Made by a program: the position numbers and the translations under genes. A model generated the notes under the pieces. That model was given only the letters and a program-made list of their open reading frames with translations, searched no databases and had not been told where the DNA came from. Of a stretch of DNA of 64,000 nucleotides, positions 48,661 to 56,890 are shown one piece after another (position 1 is the stretch's first letter; the number at the start of each line of letters is the position of its first letter). The DNA is from Scybalosoma faecavium (GTDB lineage Bacteria; Bacillota; Clostridia; Christensenellales; Christensenellaceae), in the NCBI GenBank assembly GCA_018716135.1, contig DVKG01000012.1, positions 186,001-250,000 of the forward strand, in the 5' to 3' direction.

Positions 48661-50856
48661 CTATCTCTCGGAGCGACGTTTCCGACGCGCTTTCTTTTTC
48701 GCAGCGCCGGATGTTCTGCTCTGCGGCTTTACGTGTATCGCTTTCTTTCCGGCGAACGCATCTCCTACAGAAAGCAGCGCAAACTCCACCCGTGCATTTT
48801 TGGGATCTGCATCTGCCACGCGAATCCTGACCTTATCTCCCAGAGCTATCTTTATGCCGGTGCGCTTACCTATGACGCAGTACATTTCTCTGAACACTAC
48901 AAAATAATCGTTTAGCGAATCCAGCGGTATAACGCCTTCCGCGGTGTTAGGCAGCTCTACAAAAACTGCTGTGTTCGCAATGCCGGATACCACCCCGTCG
49001 TACTCTTCACCCAAATGGTTCGCAAGATACTCCGCTTTTTTCATATCCACTATTTTTCGTTCGGCGTCTATCGCTATTCTCTCAGCTGCGCTTGAGGCAT
49101 CAGCAGCCGCGGGTATGAATTTCTCAAGCTCCCGCATATACGCGTCGGTCAGCTTCCCGTCAAGAAAGTCTTTCACTACTCTATGCACCACCAAATCGGG
49201 GTAGCGGCGTATCGGAGAAGTAAAATGGCAGTACGCAGGCGAAGCCAGACCAAAATGGCCGGCGTTTACTTCACTGTATCTCGCTTTTTTGAGCGAACGC
49301 AGCATTACGCGGCTTATCATAGCTTCGTGCTCTGTTCCGGAAGCCTGATTCAAAATATCCTGAAGCGTACGGCTGTGTATTTCCTTTCCTTTTAGCCTAT
49401 AGCCGAAATTCATCAAAAACGTGCGCAGCTCGTCCATTTTTTCATCGTCCGGCAGCTCGTGTATTCTGTACATAAACGGTGTCTCCATATATGCAAATTG
49501 AGCTGCCACTGTATTGTTAGCGGCCAGCATAAACTCTTCTATTAGCTTCTCTGCCGTTCGTCTCTCTCTCAGCCCTATATGTATCGGCTTGCCGTCTTCA
49601 TCCAGCTCTATTTTAGCCTCATCTATTTCGAAATCTATGCTTCCGTGCTTAAATCTGACCTCTCTCAGCCTAGCCGCAAGCTCTCTCATCATCTCAAGCG
49701 TCGGGGTTATGTCAGCATATTTCGCGCGCAGCTCCTGATCTTCATCCTCTAAAATAGCGTTTACATCGCCATATGTCATTTTATGCTTTGATCGGATATA
49801 CGTTTTCGCCAATCTGTGAGATGTAATTTTCGCCGTTTCATCTATGTCCATGAAGCATGACAATGTAAGACGTACCTCTTCCGGATTGAGAGAACATATG
49901 CCGTTCGACAGCTCCTCCGGCAGCATTGGAATAACTTGATCTACCAGGTATACACTTGTTCCGCGCTTGTAAGCTTCTTTATCCAGCGGTGTTCTCGGTC
50001 TCACATAGTGGCTGACATCAGCGATATGCACGCCCAGCTGCCAGCCGCTGCCCACGCGCTTTACCGAAACGGCGTCGTCCAGATCCTTAGAATCAGCTCC
50101 GTCTATAGTAAATATTATCTCATTCGTCAGATCCTCTCTGTCTGCCAGTTCCTCTTGTGATATACTCAAGTCGGTTTTTTCAAGCTGAGCCTCCACAGCT
50201 TTGGGGAATTTCTTATTCATGCCGAACCGTCGGGCTATGGTCAGAATATCTACACCCGGAGCTCCCTCATCGCCCAACACTTCTACGACTTTTGCTTCTG
50301 CGCTTCTGTCTCCGGTCTGTCGCTTTGTAAGCTCTATCACGACCTTTTGACCGTTTTTCGCATTTCCTGCGCAGCCTTTGGGTATGAAAATATCCCGTGT
50401 CCTCATATCGTCAGGAGCAACAAAAGCGCTGGAGCGTTCTTTTATAAACGTGCCGGTCGTGCGATACGGTTCTTTGGAAAGTATGCAAATCACCTCGCCC
50501 TCGCGGCTGCCTTCTTTCGTTCCGCGCCGCGTAATGCGCACAATTACAGTTTCTCCGTCGTATGCTCCGTTGAGCTTGTTTGCGCTTACGAATATATCGC
50601 CGTCCGTCTGGCGCACAAACCCGAATCCTCTGCGTTTTATCTCCAAGCGTCCCACAGCACAGCCTAAAGCTGAAGGAAAAGCGTAATTTCCGCTGCGGCT
50701 CCGCATTATTTCTCCTTCTTCCACTAATTCCGCCAGCGTTTCCGTCAAATCCTCCTGCGGCACGGCAAGAGAATGTGACATTTTTTTCAGCGACATAATC
50801 GAACCGTCGCTGAGCTGATCTAGTATTTCTTCTCTAAAATTTCTATCGTTTGACAA
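48661..50856 (-). CDS. rnr: Ribonuclease R
   Basis: A 731-residue 3'-5' exoribonuclease of the RNB family. An N-terminal winged helix is followed by cold-shock domains with GFGFVRQTDGDIFVS, the catalytic RNB domain with TIDGADSKDLDDAVSV (the four-Asp metal site), HIADVSHYVRP and an S1 domain, then a Lys/Arg-rich tail. The start is TTG 50856 with GGAGA about 6 bases upstream. It lies between secG and smpB. Confidence 0.97.
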   Translation of the reverse strand: MSNDRNFREEILDQLSDGSIMSLKKMSHSLAVPQEDLTETLAELVEEGEIMRSRSGNYAFPSALGCAVGRLEIKRRGFGFVRQTDGDIFVSANKLNGAYDGETVIVRITRRGTKEGSREGEVICILSKEPYRTTGTFIKERSSAFVAPDDMRTRDIFIPKGCAGNAKNGQKVVIELTKRQTGDRSAEAKVVEVLGDEGAPGVDILTIARRFGMNKKFPKAVEAQLEKTDLSISQEELADREDLTNEIIFTIDGADSKDLDDAVSVKRVGSGWQLGVHIADVSHYVRPRTPLDKEAYKRGTSVYLVDQVIPMLPEELSNGICSLNPEEVRLTLSCFMDIDETAKITSHRLAKTYIRSKHKMTYGDVNAILEDEDQELRAKYADITPTLEMMRELAARLREVRFKHGSIDFEIDEAKIELDEDGKPIHIGLRERRTAEKLIEEFMLAANNTVAAQFAYMETPFMYRIHELPDDEKMDELRTFLMNFGYRLKGKEIHSRTLQDILNQASGTEHEAMISRVMLRSLKKARYSEVNAGHFGLASPAYCHFTSPIRRYPDLVVHRVVKDFLDGKLTDAYMRELEKFIPAAADASSAAERIAIDAERKIVDMKKAEYLANHLGEEYDGVVSGIANTAVFVELPNTAEGVIPLDSLNDYFVVFREMYCVIGKRTGIKIALGDKVRIRVADADPKNARVEFALLSVGDAFAGKKAIHVKPQSRTSGAAKKKARRKRRSER

Positions 50857-50930
50857 TTATATCTCCATTTCCGAATATACTGTTTCAATAAGGGGAGTAT
50901 GTTGCTTCAGTTAGTATATGCAGCGCAAAC

Positions 50931-50962
50931 AAAAAGCACCCGGCTTTATGAAGCGGGGCGCC
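50931..50962 (-). terminator. secG-rnr intercistronic hairpin
   Basis: GCACCCG and CGGGGCGC pair imperfectly; on the minus strand TTTTTG follows, right after secG. Read-through to rnr is likely partial. Confidence 0.6.
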
Positions 50963-50973
50963 TGCAAATTTAA

Positions 50974-51219
50974 TTAAGCTGAAAACTTAGCTATAATGAC
51001 CAGAGCAATCGTCAGCACAACGAGACCTATTCCACATATCTTAGTCAGCTTTATCAGCAGAGCGTCTCTGCCTCTCGCTTTACCTTTAGTCATAGAGCTA
51101 TTACCCATAATACTGCCGGACATACCCGTGCGATTATTATCCTGCAACATTACGGCTATAATCAGCCCCGCTGAAAATATGCACACTATGATTTTAATAA
51201 TAATGGTCAGTGCTTCCAT
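50974..51219 (-). CDS. secG: Preprotein translocase subunit SecG
   Basis: An 81-residue membrane protein with two segments. VMLQDNNRTGMSGSIMG between them is the SecG loop (usually LQ-SK--GLSG-I-GG). ATG 51219 follows GGGAGG; the frame is open to 51258. It is an accessory part of the SecYEG channel. Confidence 0.94.
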   Translation of the reverse strand: MEALTIIIKIIVCIFSAGLIIAVMLQDNNRTGMSGSIMGNSSMTKGKARGRDALLIKLTKICGIGLVVLTIALVIIAKFSA

Positions 51220-51334
51220 TTCTACCTCCCGATATACATAACAATAGTATTCTAGCACATCAAAACAAAAATCGCAACATTCTTTTCAGTCTTTAACTAA
51301 AAAAATAATTTTTACGCAATTATACCTTAATTTT

Positions 51335-51364
51335 TTGACAAAATACATAAAAATAGTTTATAGT
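51335..51364 (+). promoter_or_regulatory. Promoter of the zinc-ribbon membrane protein gene
   Basis: TTGACA (51335-51340) with TTATAG or TATAGT 17-18 bases downstream lies in an AT-rich gap, about 30 bases before the TTG start. Confidence 0.65.
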
Positions 51365-51396
51365 AATAGTATCAACAAAGGAAGGGGAGTTCCAAT

Positions 51397-51954
51397 TTGA
51401 AATTCTGTATTAATTGTTCTAAAGAGCTGCCGGATAACTGCAAATTCTGCCCTAACTGCGGTACGCCCGCCCCCAAAGAGCAGAAAACCGACGATTTTAT
51501 GTCTGACTCTAATCAGACCGCGGATAGCGAGCGCACAGAAAATTCCGGTTCTTACAACACGGGTACTTTTTATCAGGATCCACAATACAACTCACACTCA
51601 GCGGCGCCGTCCGGGCCGTCGTCCTCAAAAACTCACGGGCTTGTCATCGCAGGCTTCGTCACAGGTATTGCAGGAATATGTCTTTGCTGGATTCCGATTT
51701 TCAGCGTAATAATTTCGCTCGCGGCTCTCGGACTGTCTATAGCAGGCTTTATAATAACCAACTCCAAAGGTCTGAAAAAGCCTTTCGCTTTGGCCGCTTT
51801 GATTATCTCTATAGTCGCTTCTGTCGCATCTATTGTTTTGACGATAGCTCTGATGGCATATACCGTAACCGAGCTCTTGCCTTATGGCTACTCTTATAAT
51901 AACGGCTATATTCACGACTTTGATTACATATTCGGCGATCACTTCAACGCCTAA
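51397..51954 (+). CDS. Zinc-ribbon membrane protein (DUF4190-like)
   Basis: A 185-residue protein. The N-terminus is a zinc ribbon (MKFCINCSKELPDNCKFCPNCG), followed by a Ser/Gln/Pro-rich linker (about 27-75) and two membrane segments (about 78-150) of the DUF4190 type. The start is TTG 51397, preceded by GGAAGGGGAG. It interrupts the conserved eno-secG order together with the minus-strand zinc-ribbon gene. Function unknown. Confidence 0.8.
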   Translation: MKFCINCSKELPDNCKFCPNCGTPAPKEQKTDDFMSDSNQTADSERTENSGSYNTGTFYQDPQYNSHSAAPSGPSSSKTHGLVIAGFVTGIAGICLCWIPIFSVIISLAALGLSIAGFIITNSKGLKKPFALAALIISIVASVASIVLTIALMAYTVTELLPYGYSYNNGYIHDFDYIFGDHFNA

Positions 51955-51999
51955 TAATATCAATTATCAATAGAATAATACATCTATAAAAATAATAAA

Positions 52000-52043
52000 A
52001 ACGCGGTTGTGTTCAATAAAATGAACTTCGCCGCGTTTTATTT
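52000..52043 (+). terminator. Terminator after the zinc-ribbon membrane gene
   Basis: AACGCGG and CCGCGTT enclose GTTCA/TGAAC with an ATAAAA loop; TTTATTTG follows. Confidence 0.75.
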
Positions 52044-52129
52044 GTTCCAACAATTTTGTTGTTAACTCTTTCAAAAAGACTCAGATATCGCCCGCCGCCT
52101 TTTGAAGCAGGGGGACGCATCTATTGTGC

Positions 52130-52507
52130 TCATAATTCTTTTCCGCAATTAGGGCAGAAAGAATCGCTTTCGCTGCATCTCTGGCCGCATCCTGAGCAGG
52201 TCTTCCCGCCTCGAATGACAGATATCTGACCCTCAAGATCCTTTATCATCTTTTCGCGCTCTGCTACTGCTTCGAGCTGAGGCGCAAATTGAGTTTTAAG
52301 GATTGTTCCGCCTTCATATTCGCAGAAACCTTTACCAATTTCTAAATAGATATTGTTAATCTCTTTGCGCAAATCGGATATACGCGCTGTGAGTTTCATT
52401 TCATCTATTTTATTGCCTGTCTTTTCACCAAGATCAGACACCGCTCCCGCCACGTCGTTCGCAGCGCCTTTTACTCTGTCAAATATCTTTTTAGTATCAA
52501 ATGCCAT
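52130..52507 (-). CDS. Coiled-coil protein with C-terminal zinc ribbon
   Basis: A 125-residue soluble protein. Residues 1-95 look helical and coiled-coil, and the C-terminus CSGCGQRCSESDSFCPNCGKEL is a zinc ribbon. It resembles widespread clostridial zinc-ribbon proteins of unknown function. It lies downstream of eno on the same strand. Confidence 0.8.
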   Translation of the reverse strand: MAFDTKKIFDRVKGAANDVAGAVSDLGEKTGNKIDEMKLTARISDLRKEINNIYLEIGKGFCEYEGGTILKTQFAPQLEAVAEREKMIKDLEGQISVIRGGKTCSGCGQRCSESDSFCPNCGKEL

Positions 52508-52610
52508 ATTTTAATCTCCGCGTTTTCCCGTCTATCTGCGTTTCAAATAATACATAACTCGGACGAGGCGAAACAGCCGCCGCGCCACGAGATACAGACC
52601 TATAAGAGCG

Positions 52611-53870
52611 TTAACGTACAATAGCTTTCAAGCCGAGGTATTCACCGCCGAATTCGTCCTCTATTTCGAGCAGGCGGTTATACTTAGCCGTACGCTCAGA
52701 ACGCGCAGGAGCGCCTGTCTTAATCTGAGCCGCGCATGTAGACACTACAAAGTCTGCGATGAAGCTGTCTTCTGTTTCGCCGGAGCGATGAGATACCACG
52801 TTGTTGTACCCTGCCGAAGCAGCGAGAGAAATAGCTCGTTCAGATTCTGTAACCGTGCCGATCTGGTTGAGCTTAATGAGCACAGCGTTTGCCATGCCTT
52901 TGTCTATTCCCATCTGTATGCGTTTGGGATTCGTAACGAACAGGTCGTCGCCTACAATCTGGATGTTGCCCAGCTTCTTTGTAAATGCCGCCCAGCCTTC
53001 AAAATCCTCTTCTCCCATGCCGTCCTCAATGGAAACGATGGGATACGCTTTCGTAAGACCTACGAGATAATCTGCGAGCTGCTCGCTTGTGTATTCCGTT
53101 CCCTTCTTCGGGAGTTTATATCCGCTGCCTGTCCACCACTCGCTGGAAGCGACGTCGAGGCCGAGAGCAAAATCCTTCTCCAGACCTGCAACGGCTATAG
53201 CCTTCATTATGTAATCCAGAGCTTCTTCTTCTGCCGCGAGATTGGGAGCGAAACCGCCTTCATCGCCTACGCCTGTAGCCAAACCGTCTTTTTTGAGCTG
53301 CGATTTAAGCGCCATATAAACTTCCTGACACATATTCGTAGCCTCGCGGAACGTCTTGGCTCCGACAGGCAAAATCATAAACTCTTGAATATCGACGTTG
53401 TTGCCTGCGTGAGCGCCGCCGTTAAGTATGTTCATCATGGGAGTGGGCAGATAGTACGGAGTTCCCTCTTTATGCAAATATTCAAAAAGCTCCTTGCCCT
53501 GACTCTGAGCCATAGCGCGCGCCGTCGCCATGGATACAGATAGAATAGCATTCGCGCCCAGCTTGCTCTTATCTTCTGTGCCATCGAGAGCAATAAGCAT
53601 CTCGTCCAGCTGCTCCTGAGAGAGAATTTCTTTTCCGCGCAGCATGTCGGCGATTGACTGATTGACATTCGCCACGGCCTTCAGAACGCCTTTTCCGCCC
53701 AGTCTCTCGCCGCCGTCGCGCAGCTCTAAGGCTTCGTATTTACCAACGGATGCGCCGGAGGGGACGTTAGCCTTTCCTTTAGAGCCGTCCGCCAAAGTGA
53801 CTACAGCCTGTACTGTCGGCGTGCCTCTGCTGTCCAGAATTTCGCGAGCTTTTACTTCTGTGATCTTCAT
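52611..53870 (-). CDS. eno: Enolase
   Basis: A 419-residue glycolytic enzyme converting 2-phosphoglycerate to phosphoenolpyruvate. AREILDSRGTPTVQAVV, GVGDEGGFAPNL, DGMGEEDFEGW, QIVGDDLFVTN, LIKLNQIGTVTE and SHRSGETEDSFIADF cover the metal and substrate ligands. Full length for the family. It belongs to the ancestral eno-secG-rnr-smpB order. Confidence 0.98.
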   Translation of the reverse strand: MKITEVKAREILDSRGTPTVQAVVTLADGSKGKANVPSGASVGKYEALELRDGGERLGGKGVLKAVANVNQSIADMLRGKEILSQEQLDEMLIALDGTEDKSKLGANAILSVSMATARAMAQSQGKELFEYLHKEGTPYYLPTPMMNILNGGAHAGNNVDIQEFMILPVGAKTFREATNMCQEVYMALKSQLKKDGLATGVGDEGGFAPNLAAEEEALDYIMKAIAVAGLEKDFALGLDVASSEWWTGSGYKLPKKGTEYTSEQLADYLVGLTKAYPIVSIEDGMGEEDFEGWAAFTKKLGNIQIVGDDLFVTNPKRIQMGIDKGMANAVLIKLNQIGTVTESERAISLAASAGYNNVVSHRSGETEDSFIADFVVSTCAAQIKTGAPARSERTAKYNRLLEIEDEFGGEYLGLKAIVR

Positions 53871-53947
53871 TTCGTTTTCCTTTCCTTCATGTTGAGTATA
53901 GGATTCGTTTTATTTTCAACAGCAATACGTTATGCAGTTTATAGCAT

Positions 53948-53964
53948 ATTCTCATGCTGAGAAT
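53948..53964. promoter_or_regulatory. Palindrome upstream of eno
   Basis: ATTCTCA-TGC-TGAGAAT is a perfect 7-3-7 inverted repeat about 80 bases before the eno start. It may be an operator or a leader hairpin. The rest of the 268-base gap to the phosphoribosyltransferase gene shows nothing clear. Confidence 0.35.
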
Positions 53965-54138
53965 TTTATTCCTCATTGCGGATTCAATATATTTTAGTAT
54001 ACCACCCCAACTCTTAGTTTGCAAGAACTCTGAAATCAGAAAGCTCAACTTGGTCATTTCGATTCAAATCAAAAGCATTGCTAAATAGCGCAAAAGATGG
54101 TAAAATTAAAATGAACTTACACCAAGGAGGATACTGGC

Positions 54139-54720
54139 ATGAATGACGTCTTTTATGAGATGGAAGTAGCCGGATTAAAGCGCAAGCTTCCGATAAATAA
54201 GCTTACAGATGAGATGTGCATCGCCGCTTTTATCATATTCGGCGATGTAGAACTGACATGCGCATGCGCCAGAGACCTTATCAAGCGCATCCCCGAACAC
54301 GACATTATGGTTACCGCCGAAGCTAAGAGCATACCGCTCATTCACGAGATGGCGCGTCAAATGGGCGTGAATAAATATATCGTCGCAAGAAAGGGAATAA
54401 AAGCATATATGAGAGAGCCTTTCGGCGTAGACGTCAACTCTATCACTACGCGCACACAGCAGACGCTGTACGTCGGTCTCGACGAGCAGCAGCTCATGAA
54501 AGACAAGCGTGTGCTTATCGTAGACGACGTAATCTCTACGGGAGAATCTCTCCGCGCCATAGAGGCTCTTGTCCGCCGCTCCGGAGGAAACATCGTAGGG
54601 CGTGCGGCGATTCTCGCAGAGGGCGATTCAGTTTACCGCGACGATATCATCTACCTCGAAAAGCTTCCGCTCTTTGACGCTCAGGGCAACCCGATCCCAT
54701 TTGAAAAAATAGCAGATTAA
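54139..54720 (+). CDS. Adenine/xanthine-type phosphoribosyltransferase
   Basis: A 193-residue type I phosphoribosyltransferase. The PRPP motif is VLIVDDVISTGES at 125-137, and MVTAEAKSIPLIHEMARQMG is like the purine PRT region of Apt/Xpt. The start ATG 54139 is preceded by AAGGAGG. It probably salvages a purine base, but the exact base is not shown. A terminator follows. Confidence 0.88.
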   Translation: MNDVFYEMEVAGLKRKLPINKLTDEMCIAAFIIFGDVELTCACARDLIKRIPEHDIMVTAEAKSIPLIHEMARQMGVNKYIVARKGIKAYMREPFGVDVNSITTRTQQTLYVGLDEQQLMKDKRVLIVDDVISTGESLRAIEALVRRSGGNIVGRAAILAEGDSVYRDDIIYLEKLPLFDAQGNPIPFEKIAD

Positions 54721-54805
54721 CTCGAACTTTTTCGAACTGCCCCATTTTGAGCGGACAGCAGAAAAAGCCCCATATTGTGGGTAAAATTAAATTTTAAGCG
54801 ACATA

Positions 54806-54840
54806 CTGACTTCGTTTTTCAAGCGGAGTCAGTTTTGTTT
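54806..54840 (+). terminator. Terminator after the phosphoribosyltransferase gene
   Basis: CTGACTTCG and CGGAGTCAG form a 9-bp stem with one G-U pair, followed by TTTTGTTT. Confidence 0.8.
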
Positions 54841-54865
54841 CACGCCTATTCGGCGCCAAAGCAAA

Positions 54866-54885
54866 CGGGAGCATCCCTGCTCCCG
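54866..54885 (-). terminator. Terminator after the pyruvyltransferase-family gene
   Basis: CGGGAGCA and TGCTCCCG pair perfectly with a 4-base loop; TTTGCTTT follows on the minus strand. Confidence 0.75.
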
Positions 54886-54899
54886 TCCGCATATATAGA

Positions 54900-56300
54900 T
54901 TATTTTCTCGCTGTTCTTCGAATTTTCTTTTTTAAGCTGCCGAACACGCTCTTAGACGTAATCTGTTCCGGCTGTTTTTCTTTGGGAGCGCTTTTCGTTT
55001 CTGCCTTTTCCCGATTCTTTTTCGCCTTCTTTAAAAATGATATTGGGTTATTAACTATACTATTATACAGAAAAGCCAATCTCTCGGACTGCTCCTGAAC
55101 AGAGCATGACATAAACGAATGCACCGACTCTTCCCATTTTATATCTTTTATTCTCCTGTCAAACTCCGGCTCTTCATCTGAGCATATCGCAGGCTCCAAT
55201 CCGTTACGTCTCAGAAACGCTAAATAGTTGTCCACTCTCTCTTTATGCCCACGCAACACAGAGGTAAAATCTGTCTTTTCGTATATTTTCGCAATATCTG
55301 TTGAATCATTTACTTCTGTAATCAGCATATGAGGAATATTGTGATATTTCGCAAGCTCCAGCACTCTAATATCAGACGCAAAAATAAACACCGGAATGCC
55401 CGCCAAAACCCCTGCTATGTTCCCATGAATTCTGCTTCCGAAAGACAGCTGTGCATCTCTCATGAAATCCAGCCATGTGGGCACATTGCAGAACATTCTG
55501 ACTCTATCCTGAAGGAATATGTCGTCTCCTGCACGCCGTGGATATCCGCCGGCCGTCTTGGAGTCTGCGCCCAGCTCAATCGGCGCGCCTCCGTACAGCA
55601 GCATAGCATCAGCAATGCCCTGCGGCATAAAGTAAAAATTTTGATACTTTTGCTGTGTTCTAAATATAAATTCATGGAAAGAATCAGGTAAATCCTGTTT
55701 TCTGTTTATACAAATCTTAGATTGCGGCGTAAGCTCCTTTTTCTCCGGTTTTTTCAAGTCATATCCCCACATATACATAGACGGGCAGCCTATCACTTCA
55801 AAATGCGAGCCTTCTTTAAAACCCAGAGCTTCCAGATAGCCGGCGGTCATCTCGCCGCGCAGCCCTATAGTAGAGCACTTCTCAAGCGCAGCTTTAACAA
55901 ATTCCTTTACGGTCTCATCGTGCGGAAAACCTCCCCTCAGGCGTTTTGAATTCAAATTAGCCTGCATCCCTACGCCCGGAACCACGCAAGGTATCTTGAG
56001 CTTTTTAATTACATCCGTAATGTTTTTAAGTTCATTTTGAAAAGATGTTCTAAACGCATTAGCAAGCGGTATTACAAAACAATCGTATTCTGAATTAATT
56101 CTCTCTATTTCTTCATCTGAAAACTTTGATTTCGTAAGCGTCGTGGTTATTTCCATATCTTTTGTCAAAATTTCACGACAAACTCCATAAGCAAATATCA
56201 TGTTTCCCTGATTGTTTCCTATCAGGTCGTCTCTTAGAATATCTTCTATTGTATTATTCTGCCACGGCGGAGTATGGGCTCTCATCAATACTCGAAACAT
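54900..56300 (-). CDS. Polysaccharide pyruvyl transferase family protein
   Basis: A 466-residue protein. NQGNMIFAYGVCREIL near the start, PCVVPGVGMQANL and the late QLSFGSRIHGNIAGVLAGIPVFIFASDIRVLELAKYH match the PS_pyruv_trans (CsaB-like) fold; SR-HG is the conserved donor-site core. A basic, Lys-rich tail of about 50 residues follows and could contact the membrane. Family members add pyruvate ketals to cell wall or capsule sugars. It is isolated from other polysaccharide genes. Confidence 0.85.
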   Translation of the reverse strand: MFRVLMRAHTPPWQNNTIEDILRDDLIGNNQGNMIFAYGVCREILTKDMEITTTLTKSKFSDEEIERINSEYDCFVIPLANAFRTSFQNELKNITDVIKKLKIPCVVPGVGMQANLNSKRLRGGFPHDETVKEFVKAALEKCSTIGLRGEMTAGYLEALGFKEGSHFEVIGCPSMYMWGYDLKKPEKKELTPQSKICINRKQDLPDSFHEFIFRTQQKYQNFYFMPQGIADAMLLYGGAPIELGADSKTAGGYPRRAGDDIFLQDRVRMFCNVPTWLDFMRDAQLSFGSRIHGNIAGVLAGIPVFIFASDIRVLELAKYHNIPHMLITEVNDSTDIAKIYEKTDFTSVLRGHKERVDNYLAFLRRNGLEPAICSDEEPEFDRRIKDIKWEESVHSFMSCSVQEQSERLAFLYNSIVNNPISFLKKAKKNREKAETKSAPKEKQPEQITSKSVFGSLKKKIRRTARK

Positions 56301-56631
56301 TAATACCTCCTACTATATCAAATCCATAAATAAACTGAAATTGTAAACATTGTTTACAAAACAATGATGTTTATTTTAGCATCCTAACCTTAAACGATCT
56401 TTCGGAAAAACAGAAATATTTGAATTGTTTTATTTTTTTTTACATATGCAGTATATTTTTTCTCTTGACGTCAATAATATGAGCAGATACCTCCTGCGGG
56501 AGCAGCCGCATCGGGGTATCAAGTTTCCCGTTTCATTTTTCCTCTATAAAAGGTCAGACCGTCTCATCTCGGGACGGTCTGACTCTTTATTTGCTTTTTT
56601 TTTTAGAGTATGCTAAAATATTTAATATACT
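56301..56631 (+). other. Structured intergenic region upstream of tRNA-Arg, possible small RNA
   Basis: The left half is AT-rich. At 56486-56520 GATACCTC and GGGGTATC enclose TGCGG/CCGCA, giving a two-part stem. At 56553-56583 GTCAGACCGTC and GACGGTCTGAC form a perfect 11-bp stem followed by a T-rich stretch with ten T's, a strong terminator. No gene precedes this terminator on the plus strand, so a structured RNA of about 100 bases may be made here. A TTGACG at 56465 lacks a matching -10. Confidence 0.45.
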
Positions 56632-56708
56632 GTTGCTGTAGCGAAGCTGGATATCGCGTCAGACTCCGACTCTGAAGATCGTGGGTTCGAATCCCGCCAG
56701 CAACGCCA
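56632..56708 (+). tRNA. tRNA-Arg (CCG anticodon)
   Basis: A 77-base cloverleaf: acceptor GTTGCTG/CAGCAAC, D-arm GCGA/TCGC, anticodon stem TCAGA/TCTGA with loop CTCCGAC (anticodon CCG), T-arm GTGGG-TTCGAAT-CCCGC, discriminator G and encoded CCA. It reads CGG. Confidence 0.95.
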
Positions 56709-56718
56709 TATTCCCATC

Positions 56719-56744
56719 ATTCCGCATACTCTGCGGAATTTTTT
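56719..56744 (+). terminator. tRNA-Arg terminator
   Basis: ATTCCGC and GCGGAAT pair with a 7-base loop, followed by six T's, 10 bases after the tRNA. Confidence 0.85.
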
Positions 56745-56783
56745 AATTCTAAAAATCACATTAAAACGCTCTTTCTCAATAAA

Positions 56784-56798
56784 CGTGAACATTTCACG
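56784..56798. promoter_or_regulatory. Palindrome upstream of the beta-helix lipoprotein gene
   Basis: CGTGAA-CAT-TTCACG is a perfect 6-3-6 inverted repeat about 95 bases before the start codon. It resembles the GTGAAAC-T-GTTTCAC site at 38345, so a shared regulator is conceivable. Confidence 0.35.
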
Positions 56799-56890
56799 CT
56801 TCAGACATTTAACTTCTAATTTAATTCCAATTAGCAGTGCTAATATGTTTTTGCTGAATAAAAACACCTTACAGAAAGGACGAAACGCAT

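Noticed and set aside
56425..56616. Plus-strand frame of 63 codons before tRNA-Arg
   Set aside because: It crosses two strong hairpins including a terminator and has a Phe-rich composition typical of AT-rich spacer.
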